DNA of 64,000 bases from Zea mays (lineage: Eukaryota > Streptophyta > Magnoliopsida > Poales > Poaceae): NCBI RefSeq assembly GCF_902167145.1, contig NC_050100.1:214886081-214950080 (forward strand), given 5' to 3'. Below the pieces are notes generated by a model. That model was not told the DNA's origin, ran no database searches, and worked only from the letters and a program-made list of their open reading frames with translations. Every line of letters begins with the position of its first letter. The first letter of the stretch is position 1. Positions 31,871 to 44,892 of the stretch are shown here, one piece after another. A program made the translations under genes and the position numbers.

Positions 31871-34800
31871 TGTAATACTCAAAAGTGTATAAAAGGATTA
31901 TATGGTGATATCCTTATTTTATGTGTCATATTTGCATCATGAAAAGAGCATACATGTAATTAAGAGGATTTAATCCAAACAAATGATTTTAAAATAAAAT
32001 AAAGTACATCTTGTTGGAGTTTTATGTTTGTGCATTAAATAAAAATAATAATAATATAAAAATGACTAGAAATTAGATTAAACCCTAAATTGAAAATTAG
32101 GGTTTGAAAGTAAGAAGAGAAATGATATAAAAATATAAATATATTTCTAAAATTTGTATTTTTCATTTCATAATATGATTTGATAACAAATTTGCACAAG
32201 GTTTGAAACTAAATTCGAATTCAAATGGACTTTAGAAACAAAGAAAGGAAAATGGGAGATAAAAAGAAAAGGGAAAGCAAAATCTATTCTCTTTGGGCTC
32301 CTCCCCTCATTTCGGCCCATTTCCACACCCTCACCCTCGCCGGCCCAAACCTCCCACCGCGCGCGCTCCGCCCACTCTCGCTTGCCACTGCCACATGGGC
32401 CCACGTCCCGCTTACCAGCGCTCACTTACGTGTGGGTCCCAATTGTCAGCATTGTCTCCCACACGAGCTCGAGCCGGTAACAGAATCAACGACCACCGCG
32501 AGGACTGCGGATCCGATTCCATGATCCGCGCTCGGACTCTACCCGTTCTTGGGTATAAAATCGAACCCCGGCCGTGCCCCGTTGGGAGCGATGCATCGAA
32601 CCATCGGGCACCATATAGAGAAATCGGCAGGTCCCTAGGAGAGAGAGAGAGAGAGCTGCAGTGCCGCTGCCGTGGCGCCGCGCTAACGCCGACGGCGGGG
32701 CCTAAGCGAGTAGTCTGGGCGCTGCATCACGTTCGCGGGGGACTGCGCGTGAACTCACTGGGCGCTTGTGGGAGTCGGCTTGTGGCAAATTTCTCACCGG
32801 AGATCTAACACCGCGGCGGGGCCGCCATTTGCCGTGGCCGGGGCGTTCTGCAACCGCATCATCGGTAAGAAGTTCTCCTCTGTGCTCGCCTCGTCCTCCT
32901 CGTCGTGTAGCACCGATCAATTTAGATCTAGGGGCACTAGTTCGGTAGGTGACCGTACGCCAGTGAGGTCCGCCGTGGCTGGTTCTAGCGTCCGCACCGC
33001 TGGCCGGGGAGGAAGAAAGGGCGTAGTCCATTGGATCTCGATCCAACGACTATGATTAGATCGGGTTTCGCAAACTCTGGGCCGTAGGATCTCGATCCTG
33101 TGGTTGATGAAGCGTACCGTTTTGTGTAAAGGGGAAACCAATCTAGACCGTAGATTTCGGACCCAAGGATCACGATTCCATACTGTTTTAATTGAAGTCA
33201 GGATCTAATCTAGGCGGTCGATCTGTGATCGAACGGCTCAAATCCACTGTTACCCCTTCGGCCAGTCGGTTTAACAAATGAGTCCTCGGGCTTTAAGGGA
33301 ATTAACCTGCGGTCCACTTGAGGGTAGTGCTGAGTCTGGGTTATTGTTGCGCCGGAGCCCCTGAACTTTCTGAAAAATGAGGCCCAGTCCAGAGATGTTT
33401 AAAAACAGAGAAATATTTATAGAAATTCATTTTTAATACAAAAACAAATCTAAAAACTTGTAAAATTCATAGAAATTCCATTTTTGGTCCAAATTGAACC
33501 ATTCCAATTTCTAAAATTTTGTAATAATATTCCCTATCATTTAGTGTCTCTGTTTTGACATGAAAGCAGAAGAAAATTAATTTATCATTTAATCCTATCT
33601 CAAGCACATTAAACCTTAGGAAATTCATAACTTGAATTCTATAACTCCAAATTTAGTGACTCCAGTTCCTATGATCTCAATTTAATGTGTAGATTTCTAC
33701 TGTATATTTTATTTGCATGTTTGATGTGATGTTAATTTATGCTATACTATGTATGTATTGTGTTGATGCGAGTAGACGAGCAAGCCACTATGGATTCTGC
33801 GGTTCAACAAGTAGAGATAGCTGAGCAGGAGCTCATTGAAGGCAAGTTGTGCCCTTGATCACTTACTTTTTACCAGCCATGTTCTTATTAATTATAATGA
33901 TCTGCATAGGATAATTTTGATGGGACCCAATAGGTTACCCTAGTTTTGGCTATCTTTATACCTTGTTTACCACTGAAATATTTCTTTGGGTAGTACCTGC
34001 TATTGCTTTATGTGGATTTAGGTATGAAGATACTTTATTCATAATTACTCTTTTATTCTCTTTTATTATTATTGTTCATGTTAAGATCATTATGTTAATG
34101 GGAACATGGAGCGACCACCCGGGAAAACAGTGTTACCACAAGGGTATAATGGGACGCCCTTGGCTGATTAACTAGGAAAGCTAGTGGAGGTCTTCCTTAC
34201 CCGAAAGGGGCAAGGGCAGTAGGGGAGTGGTCAGTGTAGGGAGGTCCTTGGTTGATTTTGCTGCGATGGCGGTCAGGCAAGAACCCTGCATTGGAGCTTC
34301 CTATAAACTGTAGCGGGTTTTCTGAAGCTAGTGGAACTTTGTAAAGGCCTCGTAGTGTTACCCTGCCTCGCCTCCTCGGTAGAGGTGTATGGGATTGGCC
34401 ATCTCTTGGCAGATGGGTAACATGACTTGTGGGTAAAGATGCGCAACCTCTGCAGAGTGTAAAACTGGTATACTAGCCGTGCTCACGGTCATGAGCGGCT
34501 CGGACCCTCACATGATTAATTTATGGAACTTAAATTTAATTTGACATTTGCATCGCATTTGGGATTATTTTACTATTACTTCTCTTTATTATTATTAAGG
34601 TTTGGTATTTACTTACACTTAGTAATTGCTAATAAAATTTTGACCAACTTATAAAAGCAATGCTCAGCCTCAGCCTCTATTTTGTTGATCAGCCTTACAC
34701 TTCACATGAACTCCCACCTTTGGTGAGTTCATGCACATTATTCCCCACGACTTGTTGAGCTATGAACGTATGTGAGCTCACCCTTGCTGTCTCACACCCC

Positions 34801-35068
34801 CCACAGGAGAAGAACAGGTGGTTCAGGAGGAGCCACAAGGCAAGGAGTTTGATCTGATCTAGGTGGCGTTTCTCAGTTGACATTGGCGTCGACGATCCTT
34901 AGTTCGTTTTATATTTATTCTTTTACTTTGTAATAAGTCTTCCGCTATGTAATAAATACTCTGATGTTTTATGACATTTATCTTTATACACTCTGTTATT
35001 ATATATGTTGTCTTCCTGGCACATGTATGAGATGCACCTGGCTTTGTTCCTTAAAGCCGGGTGTGACA
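31871..35068 (+). repeat. 5' LTR of the chromovirus
   Basis: The LTR is 3198 bp. A TATA box (TATAAAA) at 32554-32560 lies in the GC-rich central part, with a GAGA run at 32640. The remaining sequence is AT-rich and non-coding; short open frames in it recur in the 3' LTR and are not genes. Confidence 0.95.
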
Positions 35069-35072
35069 GAAG

Positions 35073-35084
35073 TGGTATCAGAGG
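35073..35084 (+). other. Primer binding site of the chromovirus (initiator tRNA-Met)
   Basis: TGGTATCAGAGG begins four bases after the 5' LTR end (35068). It matches the usual initiator tRNA-Met primer site of plant elements. Confidence 0.85.
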
Positions 35085-35470
35085 AAATGTTGACTGTAGG
35101 ACGAAACCTAGATAGAAATGGACAAAACCCTTACCTACTTATCTCATTCTGATTCATTCTACACTTACCTTACTCTGATTCTTTCCTACACTTATCTTGA
35201 TCCTGTCTCATCTTCTACTGTTCTACTCTGATCATTCTTACCTTTTCTACTCTGAGACAAGATGGATTTCACAACTTGGAATCCCTACCCCTATGACATT
35301 TTTAAGATATAGGGAACCTAAGACAAAAAAACAAAACTATTTTCTATATTTAAAAATGTTGTTTGATTGTTCTGATGAAAAATGCCTGATTTGCTTCTTT
35401 GATTGATTGAAATAGTATAGACAGGCATCTTAGCATGTACCACCATAAGGTAATGAATTAGCTTTAGTAG
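35085..35470 (+). other. Leader of the chromovirus with missing gag
   Basis: The region has pyrimidine-rich leader-like sequence and short open frames but no Gag core or zinc knuckle. It passes directly into a protease remnant. A deletion of gag is the simplest reading. Confidence 0.5.
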
Positions 35471-38400
35471 GTGACACACTTAGCTAATAAATCCCCCAAA
35501 GTAACATGCTTCGTAATCACTACCTTGTCTACAATCCTTTCTTTCTTACCCTGTGCTCTAACCCAGATGGGCGACCCCTATAGTGTAGAAGAGAGCACTA
35601 TAGACGTGATCCTTGGTATGTCATGGTTAAGAAAGGCAAAGGTGGTTTATACACTGTGCTAAAGGAACCATAGAACTCACCAGTTCCAAAGGAGAAAGAT
35701 TTGAAGTTGGAATTGCAGTAACTACCGCCACCAAACTAGCGGCATGCTTAGTCGATGGGAAGTTTGTTGGTGACAACATCCGTGTGGTTAAGGATTTTCC
35801 GGATGTCTTTTAGAGGAGTTACCAGGGATGCCACTAGATACGGAAGTTGAGTTTGTCATTGATCCCTTACCTGGGACTGCCCCTATTTCTAAACGGCTAT
35901 ACATGATGTCCTTAGAAGAATTAAAGGGACTTAAGAAGCAATTAGAGGAATTACAAGAGGTTGGGTGCATTCGTTCGAGTTCCTCACCTTGGATAGCACT
36001 GGTACTGTTTGTACAGAAGAAGGATGGATCGCAAAGATAGTGTGTGGATTATAGATCTCTTAATGATGTTATTGTGAAGAACAAGTATCTGTTACCCCGT
36101 ATTGAGGATTTATTTGATCAAATGAGAGGTGCTAGGGTATTCTCGAAGATTGATCTCCGATCGGGTTACCATCAAATGAAGATTTGACCATCAAATATTC
36201 CTAAGACGACTTTCTCGACTCGATATGGTTTATATGAGTTCATCGTTATGTCGTTTGGATTAACTAATGCACCAGCTTATTTTATGAATTTGATGAATAA
36301 GGTGTTCATGGAGTATTTGGACAGATTCATCGTAGTATTTATCGACGATATTCTTATCTATTCTAAGAGTGAAAGTGATCATGAGGAACACCTGAGATTG
36401 GTGCTACAAAAGCTACGAGATAATCAACTCTATGCCAAGTTTAGCCAGTGCGAGTTTTGGATTAACAAGGTGCCATTCCTTGGTCATATTATTTCTAATG
36501 GAGGAATAGCAGTGGATCTTGCTAAAGTCAAGGAGATAGTGGCGTGGAGCATACCCACTACAGTTACAGAGATTCGGAGTTTCTTGGGACTCGCAGGATA
36601 TTATCGGAGATTTATTGAAGGGTTCTCTAAGATTGCCAAGCCTATGACCTCGCTTTTGGAGAAAGGAAGAGAATTCAAGTGGGATGAGAAGTGCCAAGAA
36701 AGCTTTGATCAATTGAAGGAGAGATTGATGTCACCACCAGTGTTGGTTATGCTAGATCTGCAGAAGGGATTTGACATTTATTGCGATGCATGTGGCCAAG
36801 GATTGGGATGTGTGCTTATGCAAGAAGGACATGTCATCGCCTATGCGTCTCGTCAGCTGCGGAAACATGAATTGAACTACCCCACTCATGACTTAGAGCT
36901 AGCAGCAGTTGTGCATGCACTTAAGATTTGGAGACACTACATTATGGGAACTAAGTGCCAAGTATACATGGATCATAAGAGCTTGAAGTACATATTCACT
37001 CAGAAGGATCTCAACCTTAGGCAACGCCGTTGGTTGGAGCTTATTAAGGATTATGATTTGGAAATTCATTACCACCCAGGCAAGGCAAACCTGGTTGCAG
37101 ATGCCTTGAGTCGGAAGGAGCATGTTCACTCCGCTTTTGTTGTCCAGCTACCCGATGAACTAGCAAAAGATTTTGAGAGGCCCAACCTGGGAATTGTTAC
37201 CTTGGAGCAAGAAATCCGCAAAGGACAGATTGGTGATGCCAAAATTCAAGAGATTAAGGATCTGATTACGGAAGGTCGAGTGCCAGAATTCACGGAGGAT
37301 GAGCAAGGCACCGTATGGTTCAAGGACAAGATAGGTGTTCCTGAGATTGATAACCTTGGTGAGACTATACTAAAGGAAGCTGATGACTCAGATTATTCTA
37401 TTCATCCTGGGAGTACCAAGATATATCAGGATTTGAAGCAGACATACTGGTGGTATGGATTGAAGAGAGATGTAGCTGCACATGTGGCTATGTGCGATGT
37501 GTGTCAAAGAGTTAAGGCTGCACACCAGAGGCCAGCCGGACTACTGCATCCACTGAAGATACCTGAGTGGAAATGGGAAGAGATTGGCATGGACTTCATT
37601 GTTGGATTACCACGCACGTCTGCCGGATATGATTCTATATGGGTGATTGTGGACAGACTAACTAAAGTAGCCCACTTTATTCCAGTGAAGACCACGTATT
37701 CAGGAGCCAAGTTGGCAGAGTTGTACATGGCACAGATTGTCTGTCTGCATGGTGTGCCAAAGAAAATCGTGTCTGATCGAGGATCACAGTTTACCTCTCG
37801 GTATTGGAAGAAGTTACACGAGTCATTGGATATGAGATTGAATTTTAGTTCGGCTTACCACCCCCAGACTGATGGGCAGACAGAGAGGACTAACCAAGTG
37901 TTAGAAGATATGTTAAGAGCTTGTGCCCTTAAGCATGGTGGTAGTTGGGATAAGAGTCTACAGTATGCGGAGTTCTCATATAATAATAGCTATCAGGCCA
38001 GTTTGAAGATGTCACCGTTTGAGGCTTTATATGGCAGAAAGTGCAGGGCCCCATTGTATTGGGATCAAACTGGTGAAAGGCAGTTGTTTGGGCCTGAGAT
38101 TATACAAGAAGCAGAGGAGCAAGTCCAGCAAATAAGGGAGAATTTGATAACTGCACAGTCAAGACAGAAAAGCTACGCTGACACTCGGAGGAGACTGCTT
38201 GAGTTTAAGGAGGGTGATTATGTCTATTTGAAGGTGTCACCACTCAGGGATATGAGAAGATTCAAAGTCAAATGAAAGTTGTCCCCTCGCTTTATTGGAC
38301 CATTCTTGATCTTAAAGCGAGTGGGAGAGGTTGCGTATCAATTGGAGTTACCAGATCATCTTGCGGAAGTTCGTGATGTATTTCATGTATCTCAGCTGAA

Positions 38401-38638
38401 GAAATGTCTCAGGGTACCTGAGGAGCAACTACCAATGGAGGACCTTAGTGTTCAAGATGATCTAACTTATGCTAAGTACCCCATCAAGATTCTGGATACA
38501 CTGACTCGAGTTACAAGGAATAAGGTTATAAAGATGTGCAAAGTGCAATGGAGCCACCACGGTGAAGATGAAGCAACTTGGGAAAGAGAAGAAGAGCTTC
38601 GGATAGATTTTCCCCACCTTTTCCCTAGATCTTCCTAA
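35471..38638 (+). pseudogene. pol of the chromovirus: protease remnant, RT, RNase H, integrase, chromodomain (three stops, one frameshift)
   Basis: The protease remnant DVILGMSWLRK (near 35605) is followed by a frameshift near 35650. From 35828 a single frame runs to 38638, broken by TAG 36038-36040, TGA 36185-36187 and TGA 38273-38275. RT shows FIDD at 36338-36349, RNase H has the DASRQL-like ASRQLRKHE motif, and integrase has the HH-CC region (CDVCQRVK) and D-D-E core ([33 protein letters not shown]). The last 119 codons end in a chromodomain (KVQWSHHGEDEATWE), which in chromoviruses directs insertion to chromatin marks. The stops make it inactive. Confidence 0.9.
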
Positions 38639-38675
38639 ATCTCGAGGACGAGATTATTTTTAAGGGGGTAGGATT

Positions 38676-41600
38676 TGTAATACTCAAAAGTGTATAAAAG
38701 GATTATATGGTGATATCCTTATTTTATGTGTCATATTTGCATCATGAAAAGAGCATACATGTAATTAAGAGGATTTAATCCAAACAAATGATTCTAAAAT
38801 AAAATAAAGTACATCTTGTTGGATTTTTATGTTTGTGCATTAAATAAAAATAATAATAATATAAAAATGACTAGAAATTGGATTAAACCCTAAATTGAAA
38901 ATTAGGGTTTGAAAGTAAGAAGAGAAATGATATAAAAATATAAATAATATAAATATATTTCTAAAATTTGTATTTTTCATTTCATAATATGATTTGATAA
39001 CAAATTTGCACAAGGTTTGAAACTAAATTCGAATTCAAATGGACTTTAGAAACAAAGAAAGGAAAATGGGAGATAAAAAGAAAAGGGAAAGCAAAATCTA
39101 TTCTGTTTGGGCTCCTCCCCTCATTTCGGCCCATTTCCACACCCTCACCCCCGCCGGCCCAAACCTCCCACCGCGCGCGCTCCGCCCACTCTCGCTTGCC
39201 ACTGCCACATGGGCCCACGTCCCGCTTACTAGCGCTCACTTACATGTGGGTCCCAATTGTCAGCATTGTCTCCCACACGAGCTCGAGCCGGTAACAGAAT
39301 CAACGACCACCGCGAGGACTGCGGATCCGATTCCATGATCCGCGCTCGGACTCTACCTGTTCTTGGGTATAAAATCGAACCTCGGCCGTGCCCCGTTGGG
39401 AGCGATGCATCGAACCATCGGGCACCATACAGAGAAATCGGCAGGTCCCTAGGAGAGAGAGAGAGAGCTGCAGTGCCGCTGCCGTGGCGCCGCGCCAACG
39501 CCGACGGCGGGGCCTAAGCGAGTAGTCTGGGCGCTGCATCACGTTCGCGGGGGACTGCGCGTGGACTCACTGGGCGCTTGTGGGAGTTGGCTTGTGGCAA
39601 ATTTCTCACCGGAGATCTAACACCGCGACGGGGTCGCCATTTGCCGTGACCGGGGCGTTCTGCAACCGCATCGTCGGTAAGAAGTTCTCCTCTGTGCTCG
39701 CCTCGTCCTCCTCGTCGTGTAGCACCGATCAATTTAGATCTAGGGGCACTACTTCGGTAGGTGACCGTACGCCGGTGAGGTCCACCGTGGCTGGTTCTAG
39801 CGTCCGCACCGCTGGCCGGGGAGGAAGAAAGGGCGTAGTCCATTGGATCTCGATCCAACGACTATGATTAGATCGGGTTTCGCAAACTCTGGGTCGTAGG
39901 ATCTCGATCCTGTGGTTGATGAAGCGTACCGTTTTGTGTAAAGGGGAAACCAATCTAGACCGTAGATTTCGGACCCAAGGATCACGATTCCATACTGTTT
40001 TAATTGAAGTCAGGATCTAATCTAGGCGGTCGATCTGTGATCGAACGGCTCAAATCCACTGTTACCCCTTCGGCCAGTCGGTTTAACAAATGAGTCCTCG
40101 GGCTTTAAGGGAATTAACCCGCGGTCCACCTGAGGGTAGTGCTGAGTCTGGGTTATTGTTGCGCCGGAGCCCCTGAACTTTCTGAAAAATGAGGCCCAGT
40201 CCAGAGATGTTTAAAAACAGAGAAATATTTATAGAAATTCATTTTTAATACAAAAACAAATCTAAAAACTTGTAAAATTCATAGAAATTCCATTTTTGGT
40301 CCAAATTGAACCATTCCAATTTCTAAAATTTTGTAATAATATTCCCTATCATTTAGTGTCTCTGTTTTGACATGAAAGCAGAAGAAAATTAATTTATCAT
40401 TTAATCCTATCTCAAGCACATTAAACCTTAGGAAATTCATAACTTGAATTCTATAACTCCAAATTTAGTGACTCCAGTTCCTATGATCTCAATTTAATGT
40501 GTAGATTTCTACTGTATATTTTATTTGCATGTTTGATGTGATGTTAATTTATGCTATACTATGTATGTATTGTGTTGATGCGAGTAGACGAGCAAGCCAC
40601 TGTGGATTCTGCGGTTCAACAAGTAGAGATAGCTGAGCAGGAGCTCATTGAAGGCAAGTTGTGCCCTTGATCACTTACTTTTTCCTAGCCATGTTCTTAT
40701 TAATTATAATGATCTGCATAGGATAATTTTGATGGGACCCAATAGGTTACCCTAGTTTTGGCTATCTTTATACCTTGTTTACCACTGAAATATTTCTTTG
40801 GGTAGTACCTGCTATTGCTTTATGTGGATTTGGGTATGAAGATACTTTATTCATAATTACTCTTTTATTCTCTTTTATTATTACTGTTCATGTTAAGATC
40901 ATTATGTTAATGGGAACATGGAGCGACCACCCGGGAAAACAGTGCTACCACAAGGGTATAATGGGACGCCCTTGGCTGATTAACTAGGAAAGCTAGTGGA
41001 GGTCTTCCTTACCCGAAAGGGGCAAGGGCAGTAGGGGAGTGGTCAGTGTAGGGAGGTCCTTGGTTGATTTTGTTGCGATGGCGGTCAGGCAAGAACCCTG
41101 CATTGGAGCTTCCTATAAACTGTAGCGGGTTTTCTGAAGCTAGTGGAACTTTGTAAAGGCCTCGTAGTGTTACCCTGCCTCGCCTCCTCGGTAGAGGTGT
41201 ATGGGATTGGCCATCTCTTGGCAGATGGGTAACATGACTTGTGGGTAAAGATGCGCAACCTCTGCAGAGTGTAAAACTGGTATACTAGCCGTGCTCACGG
41301 TCATGAGCGGCTCGGACCCTCACATGATTAATTTATGGAACTTAAATTTAATTTGACATTTGCATCGCATTTGGGATTATTTTATTATTACTTCTCTTTA
41401 TTATTATTAAGGTTTAGTATTTACTTACACTTAGTAATTGCTAATAAAATTTTGACCAACTTATAAAAGCAATGCTCAGCCTCAGCCTCTATTTTGTTGA
41501 TCAGCCTTACACTTCACATGAACTCCCACCTTTGGTGAGTTCATGCACATTATTCCCCACGACTTGTTGAGCTATGAACGTATGTGAGCTCACCCTTGCT

Positions 41601-41881
41601 GTCTCACACTCCCCCACAGGAGAAGAACAGGTGGTTCAGGAGGAGCCACAAGGCGAGGAGTTTGATCTGATCTAGGTGGCGTTTCTCAGTTGACATTGGC
41701 GCCGACGATCCTTAGTTCATTTTATATCTATTCTTTTACTTTGTAATAAGTCTTCCACTATGTAATAAATACTCTGATGTTTTATGACATTTATCTTTAT
41801 ACACTCTGTTATTATATATGTTGTCTTCCTGGCGCATGTATGATATGCACCTCACTTTGTTCCTTAAAGCCGGGTGTGACA
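38676..41881 (+). repeat. 3' LTR of the chromovirus
   Basis: The LTR is 3206 bp and starts right after the purine tract at 38661-38673. The TATA box is at 39368-39374. It is nearly identical to the 5' LTR, with scattered single-base differences, and is followed by the TTTCT target duplication. Confidence 0.95.
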
Positions 41882-41886
41882 TTTCT

Positions 41887-43623
41887 CAACCTTAGAAATT
41901 AGTTTGGCATTTTCATTTCTAAGGTTGGAAATAACATCATGGCAAGTGCTTATCTCACTAGACAATTTTTCACATTTTTCTACTTCCTGAGCATAAACAT
42001 TTTTAACTTTAACATGCTTCTTATTTTCTTTAATTAGGAAGTCCTCTTGGCTATCCAATACTTCATCCTTTTCATAAATAGCACTAATCAATTCATTTAA
42101 TTTTTTTTGTTGCATGTTTAAGTTGGCAAAAAGGGTGAGCAAATCATCCTCATCATCACTAGAGCTAGCCTCATCACTAGAAGTTGCATATTTAGTGGAA
42201 GCTCTAGATTTTACCTTCTTCTTTTTGCCGTCCTTTGCCATGAGGCACTTGTGGCCAACGTTGGGGAAGAGGAGGCCTTTGGTGACGGCGATGTTGGCGG
42301 CGTCCTCGTCGTCGGAGGAGTCGATGGAGCTCTCGTCGGAGTCCCACTCCCGGCAAACATGGGCATCACCGCCCTTCTTCTTGTATTACCTCTTCTTTTC
42401 TCTCCTCTTTCCCTTCTTGTCGTTATCCCTGTTACTATCACTAGACAAAGGGCATTTAGCGATAAAATGATCGGGCTTACCACACTTGTAGCAAACCTTC
42501 TTGGAACGGGACTTGTAATCTTTCCCCTTCCTTTGCTTGAGGATTTGGCGAAAGCTTTTGATGATTAAAGCCATTTCCTCATTGTCGAGCTTGGAGGCGT
42601 CGATGGGGAGCCTACTTGATGTAGACTCTTCTTTCTTCTCCTCCGTCGCTTTGAAGGCGACGGGTTGCACCTCTGGTGTTGAGGTGGCGCCTTGCTCGAT
42701 GATCTTCTTGGAGCCTTTGATCATCAATTCAAAGCTCACAAATTTTCCTATAACTTCCTCGGGAGACATTAGCTTATATCTAGGATCACCACGAATTAAT
42801 TGTACTTGAGTAGGGTTAAGAAATACAAGTGATCTTAGAATAACCTTGACCATTTCATGGTCATCCCACTTGGAGCTCCCAAGGTTGCACACTTGGTTCA
42901 CCAAGGTTTTTAGCCGGTTGTACATGGCTTGCGGGTCTTCTCCTTGGTTGAGCATAAAGCGACCGAGCTCGCCCTCGGTCGTTTCCCGCTTGGTGATTTT
43001 GGTCACCTCATCTCCTTCGTGCGCGGTCTTGAGTACGTTCCAAATCTTTTTAGCGCTTTTCAACCCTTGCACCTTATTATACTCCTCTCTACTTAGAGAG
43101 GTGAGGAGTATAGTAGTTGCTTGAGAGTTGAAGTGCTCGATTTGGGCCACCTCGTCCTCATCATAATCTTCATCCCCTACGGATGGTACCTGTACTCCAA
43201 ACTCAACAACATCCCATATGCTTTTGTGGAGTGAGGTTAGGTGATATCTCATCATATCACTCCACCTAGAATAATCTTCACCGTCAAACGTCGGTGGTTC
43301 GCCTAATGGGACCAAAAGGAATGGAGTATGTCTAGGAATGCGAGGGTAACGTGGGGGATCTTACTATACTTCTTGCGCTCTTGGCGCTTAGAAGTGACGG
43401 ATGCGGCGTCGAATCCCGATGTAGAGGGCGATGAAGAGTCGGTCTCGTAGTAGACCACTTTCTTCATTTTCTTCTTCTTCTCGCCACTCTCGTGCGTCCT
43501 AATGCGTGAAGGGGATCCCTCCTTCTTTTTGTTGCCGGACTCCTTTGATGGAGCCTTCCCGTGGCTTGTGGCAGGCTTCTCGCCGGTCACCATCTCCTTC
43601 TTGGTGTGATCTCCCGACATCAC
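41887..43623 (-). pseudogene. gag of the Sirevirus, 5' part (frameshift and stop)
   Basis: The - strand frame starts at the Met at 43623 with a lysine- and serine-rich leader. Near 43360 a one-base change moves the Gag reading to another frame, which continues as PTFDGEDYSRWSDMMRYHL and onward to the zinc knuckle CYKCGKPDHFIAKC (near 42480). A TAA at 42386-42388 interrupts this frame. It resumes with acidic D/E/S-rich sequence and a coiled coil (MQQKKLNELISAIYEKDEVL) until the chromovirus insertion at 41881. The DUF4219/UBN2-type Gag core is the usual one for plant Copia. The copy is non-functional. Confidence 0.85.
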
Positions 43624-43652
43624 TTTGAGCGGTTAGGCTCTAATGAAGTACC

Positions 43653-43665
43653 GGCTCTGATACCA
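43653..43665 (-). other. Primer binding site of the Sirevirus (initiator tRNA-Met)
   Basis: On the - strand TGGTATCAGAGCC follows the LTR end after two bases. This is the standard plant Copia primer site complementary to the 3' end of initiator tRNA-Met. Confidence 0.9.
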
Positions 43666-43667
43666 AT

Positions 43668-44892
43668 TGAAAGTCGCCTAGAGGGGGTGAATAGGCAAAT
43701 CTAAAATTTATAAACTTAAGCACACACTACAAGCCGGGGTTAGCGTTAGAAATATAAACGAGTCCGAAAGAGAGGGAAAACAAATCAACAAAGAAATAAA
43801 GCGGATGAACACAGTGATTTGTTTTACCGAGGTTCGGTTCTTGCAAACCTACTCCTCGTTGAGGTGGTCACAAAGACCGGGTCTCTTTCAACCCTTTCCC
43901 TCTCTCAAACGGTCACCTAGACCGAGTGAGCCTTTCTCTTCAATCAAATGGGACACTAAGTCCACTACAAGGACCACCACAACTTGGTGTCTCTTGTTTT
44001 GATTACAAGTAAATTGAACACAAGAATAGAAGGAAGAAGAAAAGCAATCCAAGCGCAAGAGCTCAAAAGAACACAATTGTCTCTCTCACTAGTCACTAAT
44101 TGATTGGAATGATCTTTGGACTTGGTGGAGGATTTGATCTCTTGTTTGTGTCTTGTATTGAATGCTATAGCTCTTGTATGAGGTGCGAAGCCTGAAAACT
44201 TGGATGCCATGAATGGTGGGTGGTTGGGGATATTTATAGCCCTAACCACCAAAGGAGCCGTTGGTGGAAGCTGCTGTCGCATGACGCACCGGACAGTCCG
44301 GTGCGCCATCGGACACTGTCCGGTGCGCCAGCCACGTCACCCGGCCGTTGGGTTCTGACCGTTGGAGCTTCTGACAGCTGGTCCACCGGACAGTCCGGTG
44401 GTGCACCAGACAGTCACTGTTCACTGTCCGGTGCGTCTTCTGGCTCTGCTCTGACTTCTGCACGCACTGTAGCGCATTAACTGCTCGTTGCAGACGACCA
44501 TTGGCGCTGTGTAGCCGTTACTCTGCTGGCACACCAGATAGTCTGGTGCTACACCGGACAGTCCGGTGAATTATAGCGGAGCGGCTCCCAGAATTCTCGA
44601 AGGTGGCAAGTTCAGACTGGAATTCCCTGGTGCACCGGACACTGTTCGGTGGTGCACCGGACACTGTCTGGTGGTACACCGGACAGTCCGGTGCGCCAGA
44701 CCAGGGCACACTTCGGTTGTCTTTTGCTCTCTTTGTTTGAACCCTTTCTTGGTCTTTTTATTGGTTTATTGTGAACCTTTGGCACCTGTAAAACTTATAA
44801 TCTAGAGCAAACTAGTTAGTCCAATTATTTGTGTTGGGCAATTCAACCACCAAAATTCATATAGGAAAAGGTGTAAGCCTATCTCCCTTTCA
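43668..44892 (-). repeat. 5' LTR of the Sirevirus
   Basis: On the - strand it starts TGAAAGGGAGATAGG (44892) and ends GCGACTTTCA (43668), 1225 bp. A TATAAATA box on the - strand lies at 44231-44238. Palindromic CACCGGACAGTCCGGTG motifs or close variants occur near 44287, 44385, 44559 and 44676. ACCAA at 44893-44897 would be the target duplication; its partner is lost with the 3' end. Confidence 0.9.

Larger units (their letters stand above)
31871..41881 (+). mobile_element. Chromodomain Gypsy element (Tekay/Del-type) with 3.2-kb LTRs, gag deleted
   Basis: The LTRs are 31871-35068 and 38676-41881 (TGTAATACTCAAAAG...GCCGGGTGTGACA), with target duplication TTTCT at 31866-31870 and 41882-41886. 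A primer site TGGTATCAGAGG follows the 5' LTR, and a purine tract (AAGGGGGTAGGA) precedes the 3' LTR. The internal region is only 3.6 kb and has no recognisable Gag. Pol ends in a chromodomain, placing it among chromoviruses; 3-kb LTRs fit the Tekay/Del clade. The LTRs differ at scattered bases, including a small insertion near 38945, on the order of one percent by eye. It sits inside gag of the Sirevirus. Confidence 0.9.
27505..44892 (-). mobile_element. Sirevirus (Copia) LTR retrotransposon on the - strand, 3' end lost
   Basis: The - strand reads 5' LTR (44892-43668), primer binding site, gag, protease-integrase-RT-RNase H, then about 200 bp of 3' internal sequence. The 3' LTR, which should again show the end seen at 43668, is absent. 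The left boundary near 27505-27530 is estimated from where the outer element's antisense exon becomes recognisable. The LTR carries many copies of the CACCGGACAGTCCGGTG palindrome, a known Sirevirus hallmark. The element is split by a chromovirus at 31871-41881. It belongs to the Opie/Ji-type group; the exact family was not decided. Confidence 0.85.

Noticed and set aside
33963..34175. 70-codon open frame with hydrophobic segments in the chromovirus LTR
   Set aside because: The same frame recurs in the other LTR at 40775-40987, it has no recognisable domain, and it lies in AT-rich LTR sequence.
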